NCBI RefSeq assembly: GCF_014596085.1
Contig: NZ_JACCJY010000017.1
Location: forward strand, 1 to 64,000
DNA: 64,000 bases
Origin: Azospirillum tabaci
GTDB lineage: Bacteria > Pseudomonadota > Alphaproteobacteria > Azospirillales > Azospirillaceae
Reading direction: 5' to 3'
In this document: piece after piece, positions 46,640 to 55,479 of the stretch
Layout: every line of letters starts with the position of its first letter
Numbering within the stretch: the stretch's first letter is position 1
Program-made: the position numbers and the translations under genes
Notes under the pieces: model-generated
The model's database searches: none
Seen by the model: the letters and a program-made list of their open reading frames with translations, nothing else
What the model was told of the DNA's origin: nothing

Positions 46640-47392
46640 ATGGGGCAGAGCGGGATGTTTGGGTTTTTTCTCCTGGGCATCGCTCTGGTGGCCGGTCTCG
46701 CCATACTGGCCCGCGTCTTCGTGTCCGCGGACCCGCGCACGCTGGCCACGGCGGTGCGCTATGGCGGCATCGCGCTGGCGGCCGTGACGGTCGTCATCCT
46801 GACCCTGACCGGGCGTCTGGGCACCGCCATGATGCTGGGTGCGCTGGCCTTTCCGCTGCTGACGCGCTGGCGGACGCTGCGCGACGCCTTCCGCCCGTCC
46901 TCCTACAGGTCTGCGGGCAGCGGGCAGACCTCGCAGATCGAGACGCTCTATCTGCGGATGACGCTGCAGCACGACACCGGAGCGATGGTGGGGGAGGTGC
47001 TGCACGGGCCGTGGCGCGGGAGGACGCTGGAGTCGCTGACGCTGGGGCAATTGCTGGTGCTGCTGGAGGATTGCCGGCGCGACGATCCGCAATCGGCTTC
47101 CGTCCTGGAAGCGTGGCTGGAGCGCGCGCATCCCGGCTGGCAGACCACCGAAGAAAAATCCGCTGGGGACACGAACGGTCCCGGTTCGAAGGACAGTGGC
47201 GGCGGTCGTGGTGGCGGTTCTATGACCCGCGACGAGGCCTATGATATTTTGGGGCTGTCGCCCGGAGCCACACCCGAACAGGTAAAGGATGCGCACCGAC
47301 GGCTGATGATGAAAGTGCACCCAGATCATGGGGGGTCCACCTATTTGGCAGCCAAGATCAACCAAGCGAAGGATTTGCTGCTGCGCAACTAA
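46640..47392 (+). CDS. Membrane-anchored J-domain protein
   Basis: Protein of 250 residues. Two hydrophobic helices lie near residues 6-24 and 40-70, a cytoplasmic middle segment near 95-165 ([20 protein letters not shown]) is followed by a Gly/Ser-rich linker, and a C-terminal J-domain (about 196-250) has [14 protein letters not shown] and the HPD triplet in KVHPDHGGS. The topology resembles TIM14/PAM18 and DjlC-like co-chaperones that recruit Hsp70 to a membrane. It follows the VWA-like gene. Confidence 0.87.
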   Translation: MGQSGMFGFFLLGIALVAGLAILARVFVSADPRTLATAVRYGGIALAAVTVVILTLTGRLGTAMMLGALAFPLLTRWRTLRDAFRPSSYRSAGSGQTSQIETLYLRMTLQHDTGAMVGEVLHGPWRGRTLESLTLGQLLVLLEDCRRDDPQSASVLEAWLERAHPGWQTTEEKSAGDTNGPGSKDSGGGRGGGSMTRDEAYDILGLSPGATPEQVKDAHRRLMMKVHPDHGGSTYLAAKINQAKDLLLRN

Positions 47393-47525
47393 CCTTTTGC
47401 CGGGTTACGGAAGGGGAGTTGCGCCACCGAATTCTCTGTGGCAGAAAGCTGGACGAGCGTTTTGCAAACCTGCGAATCGTCTCCATATTCGAAGTATTTC
47501 CTCAAGCAACCACAAGAGAACCCCA

Positions 47526-48395
47526 ATGCGAAAGCCTGTGCGCAAGGTGGTGTTCCCCGTCGCCGGTCTCGGTACGCGCTTTCTGCCGGCCACCAAGGCG
47601 ATTCCGAAGGAAATGCTGCCTTTGGTCGACCGGCCTCTGCTTCAGCATGCCGTGGAAGAGGCGCGGGCCGCCGGCATCGAGGATTTCGTGTTCGTCACCG
47701 GCCGCAGCAAGCGCGCCATCGAAGACCATTTCGACACCGACACGGAACTGAACCGCACCCTTGAGGAGCGCGGCAAGCAGGACGCCCTCGAGGTGGTGCG
47801 CGACAGCGAGATCGCACCGGGCCGCTGCTTCTACACGCGCCAGCAGGTCCCGTTGGGCCTTGGCCACGCGGTGTGGTGCGCGCGGGCGGTCATCGGCAAC
47901 GACCCCTTCGCCATCGTCCTGCCCGACGACTTCGTCCAGGGCGACACCCCCTGCCTGAAGCAGATGGTGGAGGCCTACAACGAGGTGGGCGGCAACATCG
48001 TCGCCGTGGTGGACGTCCCGCGCGAGCGGACCAGCAGCTACGGCATCCTCGACGTCGAGAAGGACGACGGCCGTCTGGCCACCGTCCGCGGCCTCGTCGA
48101 GAAGCCGAAGCCGGAAGAGGCGCCCTCCACCCTGTCGATCATCGGCCGCTACATCCTGCAGCCGGAGGTGTTCGATCATCTGGAGAAGCAGCAGCGCGGC
48201 GCCGGCAACGAGATCCAGCTGACCGACGCCATGGCCAAGCTGATCGGCACGCAGCCCTTCCATGGCCTGCGCTTCGAAGGCACCCGCTACGACTGCGGCG
48301 ACAAGGTCGGCTTCATCGAGGCCACGCTGGCCCACGCGCTGAAGCGTCCGGACATGGCGGACAAGGTCCGCGAGATGCTGCGCAAATACTGCTGA
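47526..48395 (+). CDS. galU: UTP-glucose-1-phosphate uridylyltransferase
   Basis: Makes UDP-glucose for exopolysaccharide, LPS and trehalose synthesis. The protein has 289 residues. Nucleotide-binding VFPVAGLGTRFLPATKAIPKEMLP is at 8-31; PLGLGHAVWCAR near 110, LPDDFVQGD near 135, VEKPKPEEAPS near 195 and the sugar site GNEIQLTDA near 235 are conserved. An A-rich, less GC-rich leader of about 130 bp precedes it and probably contains its promoter. Confidence 0.96.
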   Translation: MRKPVRKVVFPVAGLGTRFLPATKAIPKEMLPLVDRPLLQHAVEEARAAGIEDFVFVTGRSKRAIEDHFDTDTELNRTLEERGKQDALEVVRDSEIAPGRCFYTRQQVPLGLGHAVWCARAVIGNDPFAIVLPDDFVQGDTPCLKQMVEAYNEVGGNIVAVVDVPRERTSSYGILDVEKDDGRLATVRGLVEKPKPEEAPSTLSIIGRYILQPEVFDHLEKQQRGAGNEIQLTDAMAKLIGTQPFHGLRFEGTRYDCGDKVGFIEATLAHALKRPDMADKVREMLRKYC

Positions 48396-48449
48396 TGCGG
48401 GCGGCCGACGGGGAGGGGGCGTTGCCCTTTTCCCGCCGGCCGAGCGCTC

Positions 48450-49058
48450 TCAACGGCCGCCGGCGGCCCGGCGGGGAGGCCGCGCGGCTTCCTCCGGCGG
48501 GGCGGAGCGGCGGAAGGTGCTGAGTTCGGGGATTCGGTTCACCGACAGGCCGGCGACCCGGCAGGGCACCACCTCCAACACCTGGAATCCGGCCTTGCGC
48601 GGGTAGCGGGCGCTGACGCGCTCGCGCACTTCCCGTTCGGTTTCGGCGGTGAGAAGACAGCGGCGGATGCCCACCCAGCCACGTTGCCCGGTCATCACCG
48701 TGGCGTCGCTCGGCACGTGACGCACCGCGGCTTCCCAGAACCGGCCCGGGCGGGGCTCGGAACGGTCGAAGACGTGGTAGCGCACGATCGGCGCCGCCTG
48801 CTTGGCATCCAGCTCGTTCAGGGCGGCCTGCATGTCCTGTTCCGCCTTCAGAGCGCGCTTCTCGGCCTCGGCATGCTTCTGGGCGACCTGGGAATAGGCG
48901 GTGGCGATGTCCTCCACGTCCTTGCCCACCTCCTCCATCTTCTCGCGGATGCGCAGCTGCGCCTGCCGCAGACCTTCCAACTGCCGCCGCCAATAGCGGT
49001 TGGACAGCACCGTCAGCACCATCAGCCCAAGGCTGAGATAGAGCATCATCCCGGTCAT
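48450..49058 (-). CDS. Uncharacterised membrane-anchored coiled-coil protein (second of a pair)
   Basis: Not recognised. The protein has 202 residues: one N-terminal hydrophobic helix (about 4-19), a coiled-coil region (about 28-88, EGLRQAQLRIREKMEEVGKD onwards, rich in E/K/A), then a compact domain (about 90-180) with RYHVFDRSEPRPGRFWEA, and an Arg/Pro-rich tail. It overlaps the upstream gene, which has the same layout, by 4 bp. The two products probably form one complex at the inner membrane. Confidence 0.75.
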   Translation of the reverse strand: MTGMMLYLSLGLMVLTVLSNRYWRRQLEGLRQAQLRIREKMEEVGKDVEDIATAYSQVAQKHAEAEKRALKAEQDMQAALNELDAKQAAPIVRYHVFDRSEPRPGRFWEAAVRHVPSDATVMTGQRGWVGIRRCLLTAETEREVRERVSARYPRKAGFQVLEVVPCRVAGLSVNRIPELSTFRRSAPPEEAARPPRRAAGGR

Positions 49059-49615
49059 GCGGAGGCTCCTTCCGCGTCGGGGTCGGGTGCCTGGGCGAGG
49101 GGGACGACCATGGTCGGCAGGACGCCGTTCTTAACGGTGAAGGCGACGCGTGCCATCGCCGCCGCCTGATCGACGGAATAGGTCCAGACATGGGCGACGT
49201 TCGAATAGCTCCAGATCTGGCGGGCGAAGATCACGTCGCGCCGTTCGATGGAGGGGAACTCGTCCTGCACGGTCAGCCGGACCCAGAAACAACCGGCCTC
49301 CTCGCCATCGCCCAGTTCGTGCACGAACTCCACCTTGGTGAGTTCCAGCGCCCTGATTTCCGACAGCGCCTTCTGCCGTCGCCCGTTGCATTCGGTGGTG
49401 CGGGCCTGGAAGGCGGTCATTTCCTCCTGCCGCTGTTCCAGCTTGCGGGTCCATTCGCCCAGCGCCGTCTTCTTACGGTCGTGCTGGCGCATCATCATGG
49501 TCTGGCGCGCCTTCTCCGACGTGATCTGCCCGACGTCGATGACGATGGACAGGCCGAGCGCCGCGGCGCTGGTGACCAGCAGAAGCATGCCCAGGAACTC
49601 GGCCGATAGAACCAT
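49055..49615 (-). CDS. Uncharacterised membrane-anchored coiled-coil protein (first of a pair)
   Basis: Not recognised. The protein has 186 residues: an N-terminal hydrophobic helix (about 6-28), a coiled coil (about 32-95, with EWTRKLEQRQEEMTAFQ), then a beta-rich-looking domain (about 96-175) with CFWVRLTVQDEF and HVWTYSVDQAAAMA. It is followed by a second gene with the same helix, coiled coil and C-terminal domain plan, overlapping by ATGA. A 280-base gap upstream shows no other gene. Confidence 0.75.
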   Translation of the reverse strand: MVLSAEFLGMLLLVTSAAALGLSIVIDVGQITSEKARQTMMMRQHDRKKTALGEWTRKLEQRQEEMTAFQARTTECNGRRQKALSEIRALELTKVEFVHELGDGEEAGCFWVRLTVQDEFPSIERRDVIFARQIWSYSNVAHVWTYSVDQAAAMARVAFTVKNGVLPTMVVPLAQAPDPDAEGASA

Positions 49616-49894
49616 TGGTGTACCTTATGGTTGCGGCGGAAGCTTCGCATCTCCTTTATTGAGGACCGGGATTTACGACTTGGCACCGCGGTATTCCGTC
49701 GCACGGCCCTCCGGATGCAGACAGGAATATGTCGCGCGGTTGCAACAAACGGTCGATCTGGCTGAATTCCATTGATCTTTTCGGACCCATGCGCAAGCGT
49801 TCGGCCACAATGTCGCAGTGCTTGGACACAGTCCTGAAATGTTGTGCATCTTCGGTCACGGGACTGACATTTCCACATTTCAAGGGGAGGCCCC

Positions 49895-50647
49895 ATGCTC
49901 GACCTGATGACTCGCAGCGACGAGGCGCTGGACACCATCCGCCGCACCTTCCCGGTGGCGCTCGGCGACTACGCGATGCCCGCCGGGGGCACCGGGCTGG
50001 TGATCATCGACGAGGTGAAGGGCTTCGCCGCCGTCGGTTGCGGTCCGCTCGCCCCGGCGGCGCCGAACGCCCAAGTCGACCGCATGATCGCCGAGACGGA
50101 CCGTCTGGCCCGCCGCTTCGCCGGGGCCGGCTGGCCGATCTGCGCCTCGCTGGACCGCCACGCCCCGGACAAGCCGGAGCCGCCCTATCCCCCGCACTGC
50201 CTGATCGGCACCGGCCATGACGAGCTGGTGTCCGAACTGGCCTGGCTCGAGTCGGAACCGTCGGCGACCTTGATCGCCAAGGACTGCATCAATTTCTTCA
50301 TCGGCGCGACCGAACTGGGCGCGGCTGGCAAGGCGGGACGCAACCGGCTGGTGGACTGGGTCAACGGCAACCGGCTGGCGTCGGTCGTCACCGTCGGCAT
50401 CTGCACCGACGTGTGCGTGATGGATTTCGTCCTGACCCTGCTGTCCGCGCGCAACCACGGCATGATGCCCACGCTGAAGGACGTGGTGGTCTACGAGCCG
50501 GGCTGCGCCACCTACGACCTGCCGGCGGAAACGGCGCAGGAGCTTGGCCTGCCGGAGACGGCGGCCCACCCGCAGGAGCCGGCGCACCACATGGGTCTCT
50601 ACATGATGGCGTCGCGGGGGGCGCGGCTGGTCGATACGCTGCGCTGA
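49895..50647 (+). CDS. Isochorismatase-family cysteine hydrolase, plant-nicotinamidase-like
   Basis: Hydrolase of 250 residues. The catalytic triad of nicotinamidase-type enzymes is visible: D39 (LVIIDEVKGF), K129 (IAKDCINFF) and C174 (GICTDVCVMDF). SLDRHAPDKPEPPYPPHC resembles the metal and substrate region of plant-like nicotinamidases. The likely reaction is nicotinamide to nicotinate in NAD salvage, but other amides are possible. It stands alone, with GGGGAGG before the ATG. Confidence 0.85.
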   Translation: MLDLMTRSDEALDTIRRTFPVALGDYAMPAGGTGLVIIDEVKGFAAVGCGPLAPAAPNAQVDRMIAETDRLARRFAGAGWPICASLDRHAPDKPEPPYPPHCLIGTGHDELVSELAWLESEPSATLIAKDCINFFIGATELGAAGKAGRNRLVDWVNGNRLASVVTVGICTDVCVMDFVLTLLSARNHGMMPTLKDVVVYEPGCATYDLPAETAQELGLPETAAHPQEPAHHMGLYMMASRGARLVDTLR

Positions 50648-50776
50648 GGCGAGTCGGATCAGGGCTTTCGCTTTTTCCGAGCGGCTCTGGTAACATCCCA
50701 GCGTGGCAAGGGTCCCGATCGTTCAACCGGCGTGCGATGCCGGCGGAAACGGCTGGACGGCGCGGAGACGTCGCAC

Positions 50777-51961
50777 GTGGAAGAGCGATATCTGAGGGCG
50801 ATCCGCAACGCGCTGGTCCGGCATCAGCAGTGGCTGACGCGTGACCCCAGCATGAAGGGGCGCTGCGCCGACCTCAGCTTCCACAACCTCTCGGGCCTGG
50901 GGCTGCGCCGCATCAACCTCAGCAGCGCCAAGCTCAGCGGGGCGAACCTGAACAGCGCCCGGCTGAACGGCGCCGACCTGTCGCGCACCGACCTGTTCGG
51001 CGCCGACCTGTCCAAGGCCGACCTCACCGGCGCCTCGCTGGAAAGCGCCGATCTGCGCGGTGCGCGGGTGGAGGGCGCCAAGCTGGAGGAGGCCAACCTG
51101 CGCGGCGCCGATCTGCGCAAGGGCATGATGCTGGGCGCGGATGAGCGCAAGCCGGCGGGCAACGCCGACGGCAGCACCACCTTCATTGGGTCCAAGATGG
51201 CTCGCGCCATCCTGTCCGACGCCCGTCTGGCGCAGTGCGACTTCTCCGGCTGCGACATGGCCGGGGCGACCTTCTCCGGCAGCGACATGACCGGGACGAT
51301 CCTGATCGGCGCCAATCTGATCGGCGCGGTGATGGAGCGGGTGGAGATGCAGGGCGCCCTGCTGTGCGGCGCCCGGCTGGACGACGAGCTGCGCCAGACG
51401 CTGGAACGGCGCGGCATCGACGTCGACGGCACCGGTCTGGTCAGCCTCGCCGGGCGGATGGCCGACAGCATTTCCGCCCACCAGCTCTGGGTCGAGCGCA
51501 ACGCCGCCGCCGGCCTGCGGCTGGAGATGCAGCGCGTCGACCTGCGCGGCTACAACTTCGCCAACCAACTCCTGGCGGGCTGCGTGATGCGCTTCTGCGG
51601 GTTGCGGGGGACGGATTTCTCCGGGGCGAAGCTGGTCATGGCGGATCTGTCCTACTGCGACCTGCGCGAAGCGGACTTCACCAGCGCCGACCTGTCCGGC
51701 TGCAACCTGCGGGGGGCCAATCTGGCGGGGGCTAAGCTGTGGCGGGCGCGATTGCGCCCGGTGGATCTGGCCGGGGACGGCAGCCGCCTGTGGCCGACCA
51801 ACCTCGCCGAGGCCAGCCTGACCGGCGCCGATCTGCGCGACACCAGCCTCGCCCGGGCGATCCTGCACGGCACCGACCTGACGCGCATCCGCGCCACGGC
51901 GGAAACGCTGCGCGGCGCCGACCTGAGCTTCGCCGTCGGGGTCGAGCCGCAATACGCCTGA
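50777..51961 (+). CDS. Pentapeptide-repeat protein
   Basis: Protein of 394 residues with two runs of A(D/N)LXX repeats. The first (about 40-125 and 150-215) includes ANLNSARLNGADLSRTDLFG; the second (about 275-390) includes ADLSGCNLRGANLAGAKL. A helical, repeat-free segment (about 218-272, DDELRQTLERRG) joins them. Each run should fold as a right-handed quadrilateral beta-helix. The GTG with a weak GGAG is preferred because the 15 upstream codons look non-conserved. No partner gene reveals its role; gyrase protection is known for some relatives only. Confidence 0.85.
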   Translation: MEERYLRAIRNALVRHQQWLTRDPSMKGRCADLSFHNLSGLGLRRINLSSAKLSGANLNSARLNGADLSRTDLFGADLSKADLTGASLESADLRGARVEGAKLEEANLRGADLRKGMMLGADERKPAGNADGSTTFIGSKMARAILSDARLAQCDFSGCDMAGATFSGSDMTGTILIGANLIGAVMERVEMQGALLCGARLDDELRQTLERRGIDVDGTGLVSLAGRMADSISAHQLWVERNAAAGLRLEMQRVDLRGYNFANQLLAGCVMRFCGLRGTDFSGAKLVMADLSYCDLREADFTSADLSGCNLRGANLAGAKLWRARLRPVDLAGDGSRLWPTNLAEASLTGADLRDTSLARAILHGTDLTRIRATAETLRGADLSFAVGVEPQYA

Positions 51962-51967
51962 AGGTGG

Positions 51968-52960
51968 CTACGGGCTCTCCGCGACCCTGATGCGGCGCTG
52001 GATGATGGCCTCGCGCGCCTCCTCCAGACGGTCGCGCATGGCGGGGGTGACCAGCGCGCGGTTGTTGTCGTCCAGCGCGTAGTCGACGCCGCGCTCGGCC
52101 AGCCCCAGGGCGCGCTGGCCGGGGCTCCAGGCGCCGCTGCGGCCCTCCCCGAAGGCGCGCTCCACCGCCAGATCCACCCGTTTCAGCATCGAGGTCAGGA
52201 TGGTGCCGGGGTAGAGATGGTTCTGATTGCTGTCGACGCCGATGGCGAGGCGCCCGCCGTCCTTGGCCGCGGCGAAGATGCCGAAGTTGGACACGCCGGC
52301 CCCGGCGAACACCACGTCGGCGCCGCGCTGGAACTGGGCCTTCGCCACCTCCGCCCCGGTCGTGGGGTCGTTGAAGGCGGCGGGGGTGGTGCCGACGAAA
52401 TTGACCAGCAGGCCGATGTCCGGGCGGGCGTGGCGGGCGCCCTGCTGGAAACCGGCGATGAATTTGCGGATCAGCGGGATGTCCAGCGCCCCGATGAAGC
52501 CGACCGTTCCCGTCCGCGAGGCCATGGCCGCCAGCATGCCGACGAGGAAGGACCCCTCCTGCTCCTTGAAGGTCACGGACTGGACGTTTGGCGCATCCAC
52601 CACCGCATCGACGAGGGTGAAGCGGACGGCGGGGTGTTTCGGGGCGAGACTGGCGAGCGGGGCGGCGTAGTAGAAGCCGATCAGCGCGAGGTCGGTCACG
52701 CCGCGGCGCAGGAGGGCGGCCACCGCTTGATCGAACTGCGCCGTGCTGGCGGGCAGATAGTCGCGGTAGGCGACCCCGGTGGCGTCCTTGAACCGCTCCG
52801 CTCCGGTGAAGGCGCCCTCGTTGAAGCTCTTGTCGAACTTCTGCCCGACCGCGTAGAGCAGTCCCGGAGCGAAGTCCTGCGCCCGCGCCGGAGCGGCCAG
52901 CGTGGCGAGGCCGGCGGCGCCCAGCGCCAGGACGGAGCGGCGGGGGAGGCGGGTCGTCAT
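51968..52960 (-). CDS. BMP-family (PnrA-like) substrate-binding protein
   Basis: Periplasmic binding protein of 330 residues. A signal peptide with an Arg pair (MTTRLPRRSVLALGAAGLAT) precedes the mature domain. GLLYAVGQKFDKSFNEGAFTGAERF near residue 33, GSFLVGMLAAMASRTGTVGFIG near 135 and VFAGAGVSNFGIFAAAKDGG near 215 are BMP hallmarks; GIFAAAKD and IGVDSNQ form the ligand lobe. It overlaps the end of an uncharacterised secreted protein gene by 4 bp, and no ABC permease or ATPase is adjacent. Likely ligands are nucleosides or related bases. Confidence 0.88.
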   Translation of the reverse strand: MTTRLPRRSVLALGAAGLATLAAPARAQDFAPGLLYAVGQKFDKSFNEGAFTGAERFKDATGVAYRDYLPASTAQFDQAVAALLRRGVTDLALIGFYYAAPLASLAPKHPAVRFTLVDAVVDAPNVQSVTFKEQEGSFLVGMLAAMASRTGTVGFIGALDIPLIRKFIAGFQQGARHARPDIGLLVNFVGTTPAAFNDPTTGAEVAKAQFQRGADVVFAGAGVSNFGIFAAAKDGGRLAIGVDSNQNHLYPGTILTSMLKRVDLAVERAFGEGRSGAWSPGQRALGLAERGVDYALDDNNRALVTPAMRDRLEEAREAIIQRRIRVAESP

Positions 52961-53703
52961 CGGGCGGGCTCGGTGGTCAGGGTTTCGGACACCAGCGCCG
53001 CGTGCAGGGCCCGCAGCAGGGCGAGGGCAGGGTTGTCAGGCTGGGGCGGCTGGAGGACAAGCCGGGCATCGGCGCGCCCGGTCGCGGCCAGGACCGCGCC
53101 GGGGAAGGCGGCAGCGGCGCGGCGCAGGAACTTTGTGAAGGCCTCGTCGGTGAGGCCGCTGTCGGGCGTCCCGTCGTCGCCGCGCAGATTCAGGAACAGC
53201 AGCGTGTCGCCAAAGGCGGTGTAGCCGCCGCCCAGCCCCTCGTGCTCCGCCCCCGCGGCGAGGAAGAAGCGCTGGGCGCGGTCCGGCGTCAAGCTGCCCG
53301 CGGGAAAGCGGACCAGGGCGTAGCCGGTGGTGCCGTCCGCGCTGTCGAAGTCCGCCACCAGGACGCTCTCCTGCGAGAAGCTCCAAGCGATGGCCCCGGC
53401 CAGCCGGTCGGCGGGCGCGTCCTCCAGCCGCAACGTCATGTGGAGCGACGGGTTGGTGTGGAGCCGGTAACCGCCCATCCGCGGGTCGGCGACCGCTCCC
53501 GCTCCATCCAGGCCAGCGGCGTCGAGAATGGCGGGCAGCAGCTCGGTCCGGGCGCGCTCGGTCAGGCGTTGCCGCGCGTCGTAGGACGCGCCGGACGGGG
53601 CGCTTGCCGGCACGGCCTCGAAGAACAGGTGCTGCGCCACGGCCTGCGCAAAGGCGGGCGCGGAGCCGAGGATCAGCGCGAGGGCGAGGATGTGACGGCG
53701 CAC
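52957..53703 (-). CDS. Uncharacterised secreted protein
   Basis: Not recognised. The protein has 248 residues with a clear signal peptide (about 1-19, cut near AFA). The mature part is alpha/beta-looking with SLHMTLRLEDAPADRLAGAI and TTGYALVRFPAGSLTPDRAQRFF and has no evident catalytic motif. The start is a GTG after GGGAG. Its stop overlaps the start of the BMP binding protein gene by ATGA, so the two are probably made together and may share a pathway. Confidence 0.72.
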   Translation of the reverse strand: MRRHILALALILGSAPAFAQAVAQHLFFEAVPASAPSGASYDARQRLTERARTELLPAILDAAGLDGAGAVADPRMGGYRLHTNPSLHMTLRLEDAPADRLAGAIAWSFSQESVLVADFDSADGTTGYALVRFPAGSLTPDRAQRFFLAAGAEHEGLGGGYTAFGDTLLFLNLRGDDGTPDSGLTDEAFTKFLRRAAAAFPGAVLAATGRADARLVLQPPQPDNPALALLRALHAALVSETLTTEPAR

Positions 53704-53872
53704 CGACCTGAACTCCCGAACGAGAGGGGCAGGCGCAGTCTAGACGGGAAGGGTGCATTGACGCATAGGTTAATTGAATGACGCATGCGTATGGACGAGC
53801 CCCGGGGGATGTGTGCTAGCATCGCCGACAACCGGCCGGCTGCGGCGGAAGAAACATGGGGAGGGACGCGAC

Positions 53873-54700
53873 ATGACGGACGCGCGCACGTTGAAGGGCA
53901 AGACCCTGTTCATCACCGGCGCCAGCCGGGGCATCGGCAAGGCGATCGCGCTGCGCGCCGCCCGCGACGGCGCCAACGTCGTCATCGCCGCCAAGACGTC
54001 GGAACCGCACCCCAAGCTGCCCGGCACCATCTTCTCCGCCGCGGAGGAGATCGAGGCCGCCGGCGGCAAGGGGCTGCCGATCCTCTGCGACATCCGCGAC
54101 GACGCCCAGGTGGCCGAGGCGGTGGCCCGTGCGGTGGAGGCGTTTGGCGGCATCGACATCCTGGTCAACAACGCCAGCGCGATCAGCCTGACCGGCACGC
54201 TGGACACCCCGCTGAAGCGCTGGGACCTGATGATGGGGGTCAACGGGCGGGGCACCTTCGCCTGCTCCCAGGCCTGCCTGCCGCATCTGCTCAAGGCGGA
54301 GAATCCACATATCCTGACCCTGTCGCCGCCGCTGAACCTCAATCCGCGCTGGTTCCAGCACCACACCGCCTACACCATCGCCAAATACGCGATGAGCCTG
54401 TGCACGCTGGGCATGAGCGCGGAGTTTCGCGGCAAGGTGGCCGTGAACTCGCTGTGGCCGCGCACGATCATCGGCACGGCGGCCATCGCCATGCTGAAGG
54501 GCGCGGCGGAGTTCGACAACTGCCGCAAGCCGGAGATCCTGGCCGACTCCGCCCACGCCATCCTGACCCGCGACGCGAGGACCTGCACCGGCCACTTCTT
54601 CATCGACGACGAAGTGCTGGCGGAGGAGGGCGTCACCGACCTGGAGTCCTACGCGGTCAAACCGGGCGCCCCGCTGGCGCCGGACATCTTCCTGGATTGA
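53873..54700 (+). CDS. Short-chain dehydrogenase, HSDL2-like
   Basis: SDR of 275 residues. The nucleotide motif TGASRGIGKAIALRAARDG is at 14-32 and VIAAKTSEPHPKLPGTI near 42 is typical of the hydroxysteroid dehydrogenase-like 2 group. NNASAIS is near 99, the catalytic Ser region is LTLSPPLNL near 145 and the Tyr-Lys pair is YTIAKYAMS near 165. HSDL2 relatives are linked to fatty-acid metabolism, but the substrate is unknown. GGGGAGGG precedes the ATG. It has no cotranscribed neighbour. Confidence 0.88.
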   Translation: MTDARTLKGKTLFITGASRGIGKAIALRAARDGANVVIAAKTSEPHPKLPGTIFSAAEEIEAAGGKGLPILCDIRDDAQVAEAVARAVEAFGGIDILVNNASAISLTGTLDTPLKRWDLMMGVNGRGTFACSQACLPHLLKAENPHILTLSPPLNLNPRWFQHHTAYTIAKYAMSLCTLGMSAEFRGKVAVNSLWPRTIIGTAAIAMLKGAAEFDNCRKPEILADSAHAILTRDARTCTGHFFIDDEVLAEEGVTDLESYAVKPGAPLAPDIFLD

Positions 54701-55050
54701 GGACGGTCCGACGGAGCCGTGAAGCGTTGCGGGGTGGCCGTGCCGGATCTACCCCTTTCGCGCCCCTCTTTTGCCCAGAGTGAACGCGCCTTGTGCAGGG
54801 CAGCGTTCCCACGATATCACAAGCGTCGGCCGCCGGTTTCGATTACACTGCGGTTTGTTTGCTCCCCAAATCGAAAGGGACCCTTTTCGCCGATCGGCTG
54901 ATCCCCGGCTTCAATCCGCCAACCGGCAAGTGTCCGCACGTCCCTTTCCAGCCTTGTTTTCACACGCCGCCCGGTTGGGGCGGAGCGGATGCTCGAACAG
55001 CGTCAAACACTGAGCTTGTCCCAGAACAATCGGTTCATTCCGGAGCTCTT
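54701..55050. other. Intergenic region before the 85-residue protein
   Basis: No supported gene. The stretch is less GC-rich than the coding DNA around it and includes TTGTGC followed 17 bases later by ATATCA, a possible promoter, and a GGAG ribosome site at its end. The open frame of the following gene extends back into it but lacks a good start and looks non-coding. No hairpin strong enough to call was found. Confidence 0.45.
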
Positions 55051-55308
55051 ATGACCATCGAGCTGCACACCTTTACCGTCACCCTGAATCAGTCGGAAGC
55101 AACAGCCTACAAGAGCATGGCCGAGCATCGGGCCTGGGTCCGCACCGCGGTGTCCGACCTGTCGGAGGTGCTGCGCACCGCCGGCATGGGCGCGGAGGCC
55201 CGCCTGCGCGGGCACGACCGCTGCGGTCACCTCGTCGTCGAGGCGACCGACACGGGTGCCGACTTCCTGCGCACCCTGCCGGCCATCGTCAGCGTGGAGG
55301 TCCACTGA
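55051..55308 (+). CDS. Small protein of 85 residues, unknown function
   Basis: Not recognised. The ATG follows GGAG by six bases. The sequence looks like a single alpha/beta fold: a strand ELHTFTVTLNQ, a helix SEATAYKSMAEHRAWVRTAV and a second half (about 50-85) with HDRCGHLVVEATDTGADFL and IVSVEVH. No signal peptide or membrane helix. It stands alone ahead of repeat copy 3. Confidence 0.65.
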   Translation: MTIELHTFTVTLNQSEATAYKSMAEHRAWVRTAVSDLSEVLRTAGMGAEARLRGHDRCGHLVVEATDTGADFLRTLPAIVSVEVH

Positions 55309-55339
55309 CGGAAACCTCTGAAGCACCCTCCTGGAAGAA

Positions 55340-55473
55340 CCCTCTCCCCCCTGGGGAGAGGGCTGGGTGAGGGGGCGTTACGCCTGGTAGGGCGGATTAA
55401 AAACCCCTTATGCGCAAGCGGAGCGCCTTCGGCGCCCCCCTCATCATAACCTTCTCCCCAGGGGGGAGAAGGG
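55340..55473. repeat. Interspersed palindromic repeat, copy 3
   Basis: Hairpin CCCTCTCCCCCC/GGGGAGAGGG followed by CTGGGTGAGGGGG, a longer spacer, then GGCGCCTTCGG-type and CCTTCTCCCC/GGGGAGAAGG. The right half has diverged more than in copies 1 and 2. It lies between the 85-residue gene and convergent argE, just after the argE stop. Confidence 0.8.
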
Positions 55474-55479
55474 ACGGCA

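Noticed and set aside
49616..49894. Small minus-strand frames in the gap before the isochorismatase-family gene
   Set aside because: No ribosome site, no recognisable motif and out of keeping with local codon use; treated as intergenic.
54793..55050. Upstream extension of the 85-residue gene to 171 residues
   Set aside because: The extra 86 residues have no fold-like pattern, and the internal ATG has a well-spaced ribosome site.
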